From the NCBI GenBank assembly GCA_945901845.1, contig CAMDLR010000016.1:1-46198 (forward strand): a stretch of 46,198 nucleotides of DNA, in the 5' to 3' direction. The notes under the pieces were generated by a model. That model ran no database searches. It was not told the DNA's origin and saw nothing but the letters and a program-made list of their open reading frames with translations. Source of the stretch: Sediminibacterium ginsengisoli (GTDB lineage Bacteria; Bacteroidota; Bacteroidia; Chitinophagales; Chitinophagaceae). Position numbers and translations under genes: made by a program. Below, one piece after another: positions 26,873-34,895 of the stretch; within the stretch, counting starts at the first letter, position 1; each line of letters opens with the position of its first letter.

Positions 26873-28297
26873 ATGGAAACCCTCGCTTTAGCTGGAAAAG
26901 AACACGACGAACTTAGACAAGGAGAAGCTTTCAACCCGTTCTCCAACGATCTCAACACGTATAAGAAAAGCTTTTATATAGAAAGTTATGGCTGTGCCAT
27001 GAATTTTGCAGACAGCGAAGTAATTGCCTCTATTTTAAATAAAGAAGGCTACGGAGCTACCAGAAATTTGGATGAAGCTGATTTAATTTTTTTAAATACC
27101 TGCTCTATCAGAGAAAAAGCTGAACTAACGGTTCGCAAACGCCTCACAGAATTTAGAAAAATTAAAGAGCAAAAGCCAGGTACTTTAATTGGTATGCTGG
27201 GCTGTATGGCGGAAAGACTAAAGTCAAAACTACTAGAAGAAGAAAAATTAGTGGATATGGTGGTAGGCCCCGATGCCTATAGGAGCCTTCCGGGACTTAT
27301 CGAGGAAGCAGAAACCGGACAAAAAGCAGTAAATGTCCTATTAAGTAGAGACGAAACATACGCAGATATCGCTCCAGTTAGACTTGATAGCAATGGCATT
27401 AGTGCATATGTTTCTATTATGCGTGGATGTAATAATATGTGTAGTTTTTGCGTGGTGCCGTTTACAAGAGGTAGAGAAAGAAGTAGAGACGCACATTCGA
27501 TTGTTGCAGAAGCTACCAACTTATTTAAGACAGGGTTTAAAGAAGTAACCTTACTTGGTCAAAACGTAGATAGCTACCACTGGATTAATGAGCAAAATAA
27601 TGAAGCAGTAACTTTTGATATGTTACTAGAAAAAGTAGCTTTAATTGACCCTAGCCTGCGTGTACGTTTTAGCACGTCACACCCTAAAGACATTACCGAC
27701 GAAGTATTGCATACCATTAATAAATACCCAAACATTTGCAGACACATTCACTTACCGGTTCAAAGTGGAAGCACTAGACTACTTCAACTCATGAACCGCA
27801 CGTACACGCGCGAATGGTATATTGCTAAAGTAAACCGCATTTTTGAACTCATCCCTAACTGCGGTATTAGTTCCGATATTATTGCAGGTTTTTGCACTGA
27901 AACCGAAGAAGACCATCAAGATACATTAAGCATTATGGAGCATTGTAAATACGACATGAGCTACATGTATTTTTATAGTGAAAGGCCTGGAACCCTTGCT
28001 GCCAAAAGATATACAGACGATATACCGGAGCCCATTAAAAAAAGAAGACTGCAAGAAATTGTGGATATGCAAGGCGTACTTTCTACTGCTAGCAACCAAA
28101 AAGATGTGGGTAGTGTGTTTGAAGTATTGATAGAAGGCAATAGTCGAAAAAATGAAAATGATTGGTCGGGCCGCACTTCACAAAACAAAGTATTGGTGTT
28201 TCCAAAAACAGCTAGCATTGATTTAAAGGGCAAGTATGCACAGGTAAAAGTGACGAGCTATACCAGAACAACCCTACTTGGTGAGCAGGTTGGATAA
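26873..28297 (+). CDS. miaB: tRNA-2-methylthio-N6-dimethylallyladenosine synthase
   Basis: Radical-SAM methylthiotransferase that adds the 2-methylthio group to isopentenyl-adenosine-37 of tRNAs. The 474-residue product contains the N-terminal UPF0004 domain with its cluster cysteines ([23 protein letters not shown]). The radical-SAM cluster motif has C186, C190 and C193 in [10 protein letters not shown]. Downstream are [18 protein letters not shown] and a C-terminal TRAM segment. It opens an apparent five-gene transcript (miaB, sigma-54 activator, lptE, hypothetical, secG). The next gene's ATG follows its stop by 30 bases. Confidence 0.96.
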   Translation: METLALAGKEHDELRQGEAFNPFSNDLNTYKKSFYIESYGCAMNFADSEVIASILNKEGYGATRNLDEADLIFLNTCSIREKAELTVRKRLTEFRKIKEQKPGTLIGMLGCMAERLKSKLLEEEKLVDMVVGPDAYRSLPGLIEEAETGQKAVNVLLSRDETYADIAPVRLDSNGISAYVSIMRGCNNMCSFCVVPFTRGRERSRDAHSIVAEATNLFKTGFKEVTLLGQNVDSYHWINEQNNEAVTFDMLLEKVALIDPSLRVRFSTSHPKDITDEVLHTINKYPNICRHIHLPVQSGSTRLLQLMNRTYTREWYIAKVNRIFELIPNCGISSDIIAGFCTETEEDHQDTLSIMEHCKYDMSYMYFYSERPGTLAAKRYTDDIPEPIKKRRLQEIVDMQGVLSTASNQKDVGSVFEVLIEGNSRKNENDWSGRTSQNKVLVFPKTASIDLKGKYAQVKVTSYTRTTLLGEQVG

Positions 28298-28327
28298 ATT
28301 TATTTGAACGAATTAATAAGGTCAACT

Positions 28328-29578
28328 ATGGATCTTCAAAGTATAAAAAACAGATTTAACATTATTGGTAATGCACCTGCACTTAACCATGCGCTAAACA
28401 CGGCCGTGCAGGTAGCTGCCACAGATTTAACGGTTTTAATTGTGGGTGAAAGTGGTGTGGGTAAAGAAGTATTTTCTCAAATTATCCATGCCCTATCTGC
28501 ACGAAAACACAACCCATTTATTGCCGTTAACTGCGGTGCTATTCCAGAAGGTACCATCGACTCCGAATTGTTTGGTCACGAAAAAGGATCTTTTACTGGG
28601 GCCGTAGATAGCCGTAAAGGATATTTTGAAACCGTAAGTGGTGGTACTATTTTTTTAGATGAAATTGGTGAAATGCCTATTGGCACACAAGCCCGACTTC
28701 TGCGCGTTTTAGAAACCGGTGAGTTTATTAGAGTAGGTTCTTCTAAAGTTCAAAAAACAGATGTACGCGTTATTGCAGCAACCAATAGAGAATTATTAGA
28801 GTTTACACAAAAAGGAAGATTTAGAGAAGATTTATATTACCGTTTAAGCACCGTACCTATTCGTGTACCATCGTTAAGAGACCGCAAAGAAGATATCAGT
28901 TTACTTTTCAGAAAATTTGTTGTTGATTTTGCAGAGCGCTATAAAACAACGCCCGTGCAATTAGACGAGGAAGCTAAAGCCATTCTTATCAATCATCAGT
29001 GGCAGGGCAATGTGCGTGAACTAAAAAATATTGCAGAGCAAATTTCAGTATTAAGTAAAACCAATTTAATTAACGCTACTACCCTACAAGGTTTTTTACC
29101 AGATCAAAGCAGGTTTTCTAGAATGCCAATACTCGCTGGACAAAACCAAGGTGGCGAGTTTGCCAACGAGCGTGAAATTTTATATAAGCTCTTTTTTGAC
29201 ATGAAAAAAGATGTTACAGAGCTTAAAAAAATGTTTGTAGAAATACTTCAAAACCCTTCTTTAGCAGGTACTGCAGCCAATTTTACCAGAGAATCAATTT
29301 TACAAGATTTTACGGGTCACGAAGTTGACAATACGCATCAACATTTTATTACACCCGCCAATAATTCAGCAGCTGCGCTACCTGTTTTGTTGCAAGACAA
29401 TGACATGCACCAGCATGAAGATATTGAAGAGTCTTTAAATATTATTGATAAAGAAAAAGAACTGATTTTAAAAGCACTCAAAAAACACAAAGGTAAAAGA
29501 AGAGACGCATCTTTAGATTTAGGAATTAGTGAAAGAACCTTGTACCGAAAATTAAAAGAGTATGACATTGAAGATTAA
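28328..29578 (+). CDS. Sigma-54-dependent transcriptional activator, no receiver domain
   Basis: AAA+ enhancer-binding activator of sigma-54 RNA polymerase, 416 residues from the ATG at 28328; the frame's earlier TTG at 28304 is less likely. The AAA+ domain starts almost at the N-terminus: Walker A GESGVGKE (40-47), the sigma-54-contacting loop GSFTGA (87-92), Walker B GGTIFLDE (105-112) and the FREDLYYRL segment. A linker of about 100 residues follows, with no recognised sensor, then a Fis-type helix-turn-helix (about 375-416, LGISERTLYRKLKEY). Without a response-regulator or PAS/GAF domain its control is unclear. It is embedded in an envelope/export cluster. Confidence 0.93.
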   Translation: MDLQSIKNRFNIIGNAPALNHALNTAVQVAATDLTVLIVGESGVGKEVFSQIIHALSARKHNPFIAVNCGAIPEGTIDSELFGHEKGSFTGAVDSRKGYFETVSGGTIFLDEIGEMPIGTQARLLRVLETGEFIRVGSSKVQKTDVRVIAATNRELLEFTQKGRFREDLYYRLSTVPIRVPSLRDRKEDISLLFRKFVVDFAERYKTTPVQLDEEAKAILINHQWQGNVRELKNIAEQISVLSKTNLINATTLQGFLPDQSRFSRMPILAGQNQGGEFANEREILYKLFFDMKKDVTELKKMFVEILQNPSLAGTAANFTRESILQDFTGHEVDNTHQHFITPANNSAAALPVLLQDNDMHQHEDIEESLNIIDKEKELILKALKKHKGKRRDASLDLGISERTLYRKLKEYDIED

Positions 29579-29588
29579 ATCATCTAAT

Positions 29589-30098
29589 ATGAAACTATCT
29601 AAAGTATATCGCATTTTATTTTTGGTGACTACCCTAGCTTTAACAAGCTGTGGTATCTATAAATTTAATGATGCCAGCATAGACCCAACCGTAAAAACCA
29701 TTAAACTTGGTTTTATAGAAAACAGAGCGCGCTATGTAAACCCGCAATTAAGTCCAAAGCTGAATGATAAATGGCAGCAAAAAATTGCCAGTCAAACAAA
29801 ATTAACCAGAACTACAAGTGATGATGCACACTATATTATTAGTGGCACCGTCACCAATTATGACGCATCACAAACAGTGGGTATAAGCAATCAACAAGCT
29901 TCAACCAACCGTTTAACCGTTACCGTTCATATTGTTTTTAGAAATACATTAACCAACAAAACCGAAGAGTTTGACGTGAGCCGTAGTTTTGATTTTGACG
30001 CCAATTTAACCCTCACCCAAGCAGAAACTAAACTGCTCGACGAAATGGTTAGAAGCTTAACGGACGATATGTTTAACCGTATTTTTTCAAACTGGTAA
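29589..30098 (+). CDS. lptE: LptE-like LPS-assembly lipoprotein
   Basis: Outer-membrane lipoprotein expected to plug the LptD barrel during lipopolysaccharide insertion. It is 169 residues with a lipoprotein signal and lipobox cysteine C21 (LALTSC) followed by GIYKF, a pattern typical of Bacteroidota LptE. The body is a compact alpha/beta domain with VKTIKLGFIENRA near the start. The ATG at 29589 was preferred over 29562, which overlaps the end of the activator gene. It starts 10 bases after that gene's stop. LptD is not in the window. The assignment rests on sequence character and on the position beside miaB and secG. Confidence 0.85.
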   Translation: MKLSKVYRILFLVTTLALTSCGIYKFNDASIDPTVKTIKLGFIENRARYVNPQLSPKLNDKWQQKIASQTKLTRTTSDDAHYIISGTVTNYDASQTVGISNQQASTNRLTVTVHIVFRNTLTNKTEEFDVSRSFDFDANLTLTQAETKLLDEMVRSLTDDMFNRIFSNW

Positions 30099-30132
30099 TC
30101 TATTTGTACATTTAATCTCTAGTATTTACAAG

Positions 30133-30834
30133 ATGAGTCATTTCAGTAATTTAGTAGCTAAACACCTCACAGGCAAAGAAAACCTGTCTGCTACTTCTGT
30201 AGATGTACTAGAGAGCTTACACAAACAATACCCATTTTTTGCGCCAGCGGCAGTGCTAGCAGCGGCAAAATCTCAAAATAATGGCACAGAAACGAGTAGA
30301 GCAGCCCTTGCGGTTGGAAATACGGGCTTGTTACAACAAATATTAACAGCTCCTATGCCCAACGCAATAAGCAATGTAATTAGCAAACAACTGGCAGATT
30401 ACAATAAACTGGTCACGCCAGACCAGATTTTGGAGATAGAATCACCGGTTTTATACCACACCATCGATTATTTTGCCTCACAAGGCATCAAAATAGACCT
30501 AAATCAGGGTCATCAAGACGAATTGTCAACCAAGCTTAAGAAGTTCACAGATTGGCTAAAAGAGGTCAAACATCCCGTTTCGGAGGGTCAAACCACACCC
30601 GAATCAGAAGCAGATACCCCCTTTTTCAGCGAATCTGACATAGAAAAGGCCGTGGTAACCATTGCCGAAAAATCTAACGAATCTAGGGAGGTTGTAACCG
30701 AAACTATGGCAGAAGTGCTGGGTAAACAGGGTCGCCGTGAAAAGGCAATTCAGCTCTACCAAAAATTAAGTTTCATAAATCCTGAAAAATCCGTTTATTT
30801 TGCTGCCAAGATTCAACAATTAAAAGGATTATAA
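30133..30834 (+). CDS. Conserved hypothetical between lptE and secG, TPR-like C-terminus
   Basis: A 233-residue soluble protein without signal peptide or membrane segment. The N-terminal half is helical (LESLHKQYPFFAPAAVLAAAKSQ), the middle is charged and acidic, and the C-terminus ends in a single TPR-like helix pair (LGKQGRREKAIQLYQKLSFINPEKSVYFA). I recognise no defined function. It starts 34 bases after lptE and secG begins one base after its stop, so it is in the same transcript. The context suggests a link to envelope or export, but that is inference. Confidence 0.78.
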   Translation: MSHFSNLVAKHLTGKENLSATSVDVLESLHKQYPFFAPAAVLAAAKSQNNGTETSRAALAVGNTGLLQQILTAPMPNAISNVISKQLADYNKLVTPDQILEIESPVLYHTIDYFASQGIKIDLNQGHQDELSTKLKKFTDWLKEVKHPVSEGQTTPESEADTPFFSESDIEKAVVTIAEKSNESREVVTETMAEVLGKQGRREKAIQLYQKLSFINPEKSVYFAAKIQQLKGL

Positions 30835-30835
30835 A

Positions 30836-31177
30836 ATGACTATTTTGTTTCTAGTTTTGATAGTAGCTGCTTGTGCAGCTTTAGGTTTTGTGGTTTTAAT
30901 CCAAAATCCAAAAGGCGGTGGATTGTCTAGTAATGTAGGCGGTATTAGCAACCAATTTATGGGTGTTAAACAAACCACTGATGTTTTAGAAAAAGGTACT
31001 TGGTTGTTTGCAGCCATTATTGCTATTTTGGCTTTACTATCTACCCTTTTCTTAAAAGGCGTTACTAGCGCTGCTCCTGAAGATTCAATACTACAAAAAG
31101 TAAATACGAATAGTTCAGCACCTGCTGCTCCGGCTAAAGCTCCTAATCCAGTAACTACTGTCGACACAACTAAATAA
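30836..31177 (+). CDS. secG: SecG preprotein translocase subunit
   Basis: Small Sec translocon subunit with two transmembrane helices. The 113-residue product shows a first membrane segment (about 1-22), the hallmark loop QNPKGGGLSSNVGG, and a second membrane segment (about 55-75), followed by a low-complexity Ala/Pro tail longer than in E. coli. Its ATG is one base after the preceding stop, indicating tight coupling. A terminator follows, so it is the last gene of the miaB transcript. Confidence 0.94.
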   Translation: MTILFLVLIVAACAALGFVVLIQNPKGGGLSSNVGGISNQFMGVKQTTDVLEKGTWLFAAIIAILALLSTLFLKGVTSAAPEDSILQKVNTNSSAPAAPAKAPNPVTTVDTTK

Positions 31178-31198
31178 TAAATTTAACTTTTGATATTT

Positions 31199-31232
31199 AA
31201 AACCCTGTCTGTATTTGCAGTCAGGGTTTTTT
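31199..31232 (+). terminator. Rho-independent terminator after secG
   Basis: Hairpin arms AACCCTGTCTG and CAGTCAGGGTT (one internal T:T position) around a short loop, followed by a run of six T. It ends the miaB-secG transcript. Confidence 0.9.
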
Positions 31233-31247
31233 GTTTAAATTGAAGTC

Positions 31248-32282
31248 ATGAAAAAATTAGGAACAGCACTGATTGTTATTCTATTGGTAGTGGGATCTAT
31301 TACAGCATGGAGTATTTTTTCATCCATCACTAATTTTTCTGGGGCACAAAAAAGCTTTACCGTAGATCAATCGAATGTTAAAAAAGGATCTGTTATTGAT
31401 TATATAAGTGAAGAAGGACTCATTAAAAATAGCATAGGGCTTCGCCTACTTTCTTTGGTTTTACCAAATTGGGATTTTGTGAGACCCGGCAAGTATCAAT
31501 TAAAAAAAGGACAAACTGCTTGGCAAATTGCCAGGATGCTAAAAAATGGACGCGTTGCAGAAGTTAAGCTGGTCATTAATAAATTAAGAACCAAAGAAGA
31601 TTTTGCCAGACTCATAGGCAATCAATTTTCTACAGACTCTGCTACCGTGATGCAGTTTATTTCAAACAATGATTCACTACAATCTTTTGGAGTTGATACA
31701 AGTACCTTTTACGCTATCATCATACAGGATACCTATCAATTTTATTGGGATACGCCGTTTCGACAAATTTTAACCAAGTTAAAATCATACCAAGAAAAAT
31801 TTTGGGATGATATTGATCGTCGAAACAAATTACAATCCAAACACTTAACGGATATAGAAGCCTACACCCTAGCTTCTATTGTAGATGAAGAAACAAATGT
31901 GGTATCAGATAAATACAAAATTGCTAGTGTGTATATTAACAGACTCGCCAAAGAAATGCCACTGCAAGCATGTCCTACCATTAAATTTGCGATGAATGAT
32001 TTTACGATTACACGGATTTATGAAAAGTATTTATCGAATCCATCACCTTATAATACCTACCGCAAAAAAGGATTACCTCCGGGCCCCATTTGTACACCAC
32101 TACCCGCAACAATTGATATTATTTTAAACGCACCAAATACCAACTTCTTATATTTTGTTGCCAAAAGTGATTTTAGCGGCATGCACCATTTTAGTCCAAC
32201 TTACGAAGAGCATAATAGATATGCCATCGAATATCAAAAAGCTCTAGATATTTATATGGCAAAAAAAAATAAGAAACCTTGA
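31248..32282 (+). CDS. mltG: Endolytic murein transglycosylase MltG (YceG-like)
   Basis: Inner-membrane-anchored enzyme that cuts nascent peptidoglycan strands and sets glycan length. The 344-residue chain has an N-terminal transmembrane helix (about 5-25), a LysM-like segment (RPGKYQLKKGQTAWQIARML), then the YceG catalytic domain with ASIVDEETN, YKIASVYINRL, QACPTIKFA, NTYRKKGLPPGPICTPL and LYFVAKSD. The family motif V-E-x-E-T reads V-D-E-E-T here (residues 212-216), so one conserved acidic residue is Asp instead of Glu. Its stop overlaps the next gene's start (TTGA). Confidence 0.92.
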   Translation: MKKLGTALIVILLVVGSITAWSIFSSITNFSGAQKSFTVDQSNVKKGSVIDYISEEGLIKNSIGLRLLSLVLPNWDFVRPGKYQLKKGQTAWQIARMLKNGRVAEVKLVINKLRTKEDFARLIGNQFSTDSATVMQFISNNDSLQSFGVDTSTFYAIIIQDTYQFYWDTPFRQILTKLKSYQEKFWDDIDRRNKLQSKHLTDIEAYTLASIVDEETNVVSDKYKIASVYINRLAKEMPLQACPTIKFAMNDFTITRIYEKYLSNPSPYNTYRKKGLPPGPICTPLPATIDIILNAPNTNFLYFVAKSDFSGMHHFSPTYEEHNRYAIEYQKALDIYMAKKNKKP

Positions 32283-33223
32283 TAAAATTACACCGCATTA
32301 TATTAAGTTGGGGGCCTATCGATTACGTTGTAAAAAAAAGTAAGACGATGGTGATTCCAGGCTTTAAAGGCATGCCGGTTTATGATGTTGTAGTATTTTT
32401 TTTCAGACAAATCAATAAAGTAGGGTTAAACGAAAGAGCTTCTGCCATTACATTTAACCTTATTATGGCACTACCTGCAGCCATGCTATTTTTATTTTCA
32501 CTCATACCCTATTTTCCCGCATCATTTAAAGTAGATGAGCAGGTTTTAAAGTTATTTAAAGATATTACACCCAATAGCCAAACCTATGCATTTATTAAAA
32601 ATCTAATCAACGACTTGTTACAAAAGCACGTGGGTATTTTTTCGTTTGGTTTCCTATTACTCATCTTTTATGCGTCTAATGCGATGATGGGTATTATCAG
32701 AACTTTTGATAGATCCATACAAGAGCAAAAAGGTTTTTTCATGCACAGGCGCTGGCGTGCAATACGTTTAACGGCTATTTTAATTGTACTCTTTATTGCC
32801 TCTTCGCTTATGTTAATTGGTCAAGAACAACTAGCATCGTTTGTAAGAAGTTTATTTCAAGTTAAAAGAAATACAACGCTTCCCTATTGGAACGTTGTTC
32901 GGTGGTCGATTATTATTGGCCTCTTATTCTCAGGCATCTCACTTATTTACACCTACGCACCTTCTGTAAAAAAAAGATGGTCCTTTGTATCCGCAGGATC
33001 GCTCCTAGCTACCTCGTTAACGCTTATAACCACATTGTTTTTTTCGTATTGGGTAGATATGTTTGCCACTTCGAACTACAATAAAGTATACGGATCTATT
33101 GGAACGGTATTAATTTTAATGCTGCTCATGTACATCAACTCACTCATCCTATTAATTGGATTTGAATTAAATGTGAGCCTTACTTATTTGACCAAGCAAA
33201 AAAATCAGTCTGTAAAAAATTAA
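32279..33223 (+). CDS. YihY/BrkB-family inner-membrane protein
   Basis: Integral membrane protein of 314 residues with about six hydrophobic segments, belonging to the YihY (formerly 'ribonuclease BN') family, whose function is unsettled. The start is a TTG that overlaps the mltG stop (TTGA). An ATG at 32348 would remove the leading segment with KSKTMVIPGFKGMPVYDVVVFF, which fits the family N-terminus, so the TTG is preferred. The family core NERASAITFNLIMALPAAMLFLFSLIPY is present. It is translationally coupled to mltG and converges on trmH with 10 bases between stops. Confidence 0.88.
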   Translation: MIKLHRIILSWGPIDYVVKKSKTMVIPGFKGMPVYDVVVFFFRQINKVGLNERASAITFNLIMALPAAMLFLFSLIPYFPASFKVDEQVLKLFKDITPNSQTYAFIKNLINDLLQKHVGIFSFGFLLLIFYASNAMMGIIRTFDRSIQEQKGFFMHRRWRAIRLTAILIVLFIASSLMLIGQEQLASFVRSLFQVKRNTTLPYWNVVRWSIIIGLLFSGISLIYTYAPSVKKRWSFVSAGSLLATSLTLITTLFFSYWVDMFATSNYNKVYGSIGTVLILMLLMYINSLILLIGFELNVSLTYLTKQKNQSVKN

Positions 33224-33233
33224 TCGTCAAACA

Positions 33234-33818
33234 TTAATCGTCAGCGCACCAATTTGCGAGCAAATTTTCTTGTCGCTCCATAGATATTGTTTGCGTTTTG
33301 TAATGACCAGCTGCCATTTTTTGACGATGTGCTTCATAAATTGAAACAGCGCAGGCTACCGAAATATTGAGGCTTTTAATAAATCCTAGTTGCGGAATAA
33401 TAAAATTACAATCGGCAAGTGCAATTGTTTCTTCACTTACGCCATCATGTTCATTACCAAAAACAAGGGCAACCGAATCCGCAAAATCAATTTCATATAA
33501 ACTAACGGCGTCACTTGACAAATGTGTCGTGTAAATTTTATTATAATTTTTACGAAGTGCCGTAAAACATTCTTGGGCGTTGGTAAACTGATGAACTGTT
33601 AGCCATTTAGCGGCACTACTACTACTTTTAACACCAAAATAATCGTGCTTTGCAATTTTAGTATTGAGGATATAAATATCCTGAATACCTACCGCATCGC
33701 AAGTACGCATAACTGCCGAAATATTGTGTGGATCATTTACATTTTCCATCACCACCGTTAAATTGACTTGTCTATTTTTTATAACCGATAACATACGGTT
33801 GTAGCGCTCTGGAGTCAT
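33234..33818 (-). CDS. trmH: TrmH-like tRNA (guanosine-2'-O-)-methyltransferase
   Basis: SPOUT-class enzyme that methylates the ribose of G18 in the tRNA D-loop. The 194-residue product begins MTPERYNRMLSVIKNRQ, the TrmH-type N-terminus, and has the three knot motifs: NVNDPHNISAVMRTCDAVG, VALVFGNEHDGVS and IPQLGFIKSLNISVACAVS. The TrmH character is stronger than that of the related RlmB, which has an extra N-terminal L30-like domain. It starts 10 bases after the stop of the epimerase gene in the same direction. Confidence 0.92.
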   Translation of the reverse strand: MTPERYNRMLSVIKNRQVNLTVVMENVNDPHNISAVMRTCDAVGIQDIYILNTKIAKHDYFGVKSSSSAAKWLTVHQFTNAQECFTALRKNYNKIYTTHLSSDAVSLYEIDFADSVALVFGNEHDGVSEETIALADCNFIIPQLGFIKSLNISVACAVSIYEAHRQKMAAGHYKTQTISMERQENLLANWCADD

Positions 33819-33828
33819 CTGTAGTAAT

Positions 33829-34842
33829 TTATAGTAGCGTAATGCCTAAACCAGGCTTATCTGTTAGGGTAACTATACCGTTATCAAATGTGATGCCTGT
33901 AGCGATATCTTCCGCTAACAATAACGGCCCGTCCATATCTACATGATCAAGTTGTGGTAAAAAATGTGCAATGGCTGCAGAGCCAATGCTAGACTCATTC
34001 ATAGAGCCCATCATCACTTTTAAACCAAGGCCGCGGGCAGTTTCAATCATGCGAAGTGCAGGTGTAGGTCCACTACATTTGGTAAGCTTAATATTAATAC
34101 CATGAAAATGTCCTGCGCATTTTTGAACATCGGATTCCATCACACAACTTTCATCGGCATATAAGGGAAGCTCCGATTTTTCAAATAATATTTTCATGCC
34201 TTCCCAATTGTCTTTGGCAAGTGGTTGCTCAATAAATTCGACACCCATTTTTGCAAGTATGGGGATTTTTAAAAGCGCTTCTTCGGTGGTCCAACCAGCA
34301 TTGGCATCTACCCTAAAAACAGCACTAGTAGACCCTGTTAAGGCTTCCATGATTTCAATATCCTCTGGCGTGCCTAATTTTATTTTGTATACCGGCCAAG
34401 GTTTGGCATTCATTTTTTCCAGCATTTTTGGTATGGTGTCAATGCCAATGGTATAATCTGTTACAGGTGTATTTTGCCAGCTTGTATTCCATAATGTATA
34501 GAGTGGCTGCCCCTTCATTTTGCCATACAAATCCCAGCAGGCCATGTCAAGCGCCGATACTAAAAAGGGATTCTGCGGAAACAAATGATGTAAATAATGC
34601 CAATAACGCGCAGGATCTGTAAGCGCAAATTTTTCAACCATCGCTCTTTTTGACTCAAGGTCTTCAATCATTTTTTCGACAGTGATATCGTAATATACAA
34701 TGGCAGGGGCTTCCCCAAAACCAGTAAAATTACCCAGTGATAAAGAAACAACTAAAGAAGGCTGATGCGTTTTTGTACGACCATTTGAAATGGTAAATGG
34801 ATACTCGAACGGTAAGGCAATAAATTTATAATTGAGTTGCAA
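33829..34842 (-). CDS. Dipeptide epimerase (enolase superfamily)
   Basis: Likely L-Ala-D/L-Glu-type epimerase, which interconverts dipeptide stereoisomers released from peptidoglycan. The 337-residue protein has the enolase-superfamily layout: capping domain, then barrel with catalytic KIKLG, metal ligands in RVDANAGW, EFIEQPL and ADESC, and the second catalytic lysine in INIKLTKC. The dipeptide preference cannot be read from sequence. The frame opens with TTG at 34842 (QLNYKFIALPFEYPF), and a TATATTTG promoter element lies upstream, so it can be transcribed separately from the glucanotransferase gene. Confidence 0.9.
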   Translation of the reverse strand: MQLNYKFIALPFEYPFTISNGRTKTHQPSLVVSLSLGNFTGFGEAPAIVYYDITVEKMIEDLESKRAMVEKFALTDPARYWHYLHHLFPQNPFLVSALDMACWDLYGKMKGQPLYTLWNTSWQNTPVTDYTIGIDTIPKMLEKMNAKPWPVYKIKLGTPEDIEIMEALTGSTSAVFRVDANAGWTTEEALLKIPILAKMGVEFIEQPLAKDNWEGMKILFEKSELPLYADESCVMESDVQKCAGHFHGINIKLTKCSGPTPALRMIETARGLGLKVMMGSMNESSIGSAAIAHFLPQLDHVDMDGPLLLAEDIATGITFDNGIVTLTDKPGLGITLL

Positions 34843-34862
34843 TGCTAATTATTTAGGATGGA

Positions 34863-34870
34863 CAAATATA
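34863..34870 (-). promoter_or_regulatory. Candidate -7 element for the dipeptide epimerase
   Basis: TATATTTG on the minus strand, an exact TAnnTTTG match, lies 20 bases before the TTG start at 34842, in the 53-base gap after the glucanotransferase gene. Confidence 0.5.
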
Positions 34871-34895
34871 AAGCAGAAAGCAGTACAATGGCCTC

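Noticed and set aside
28328..29578. Two-component NtrC-type response regulator
   Set aside because: The AAA+ domain starts within about 40 residues of the N-terminus, leaving no room for a receiver domain.
33212..33242. Direct repeat TTAATCGTCA at the yihY/trmH stop codons
   Set aside because: A single short duplication spanning the two stop codons, with no sign of an insertion element; probably chance or minor slippage.
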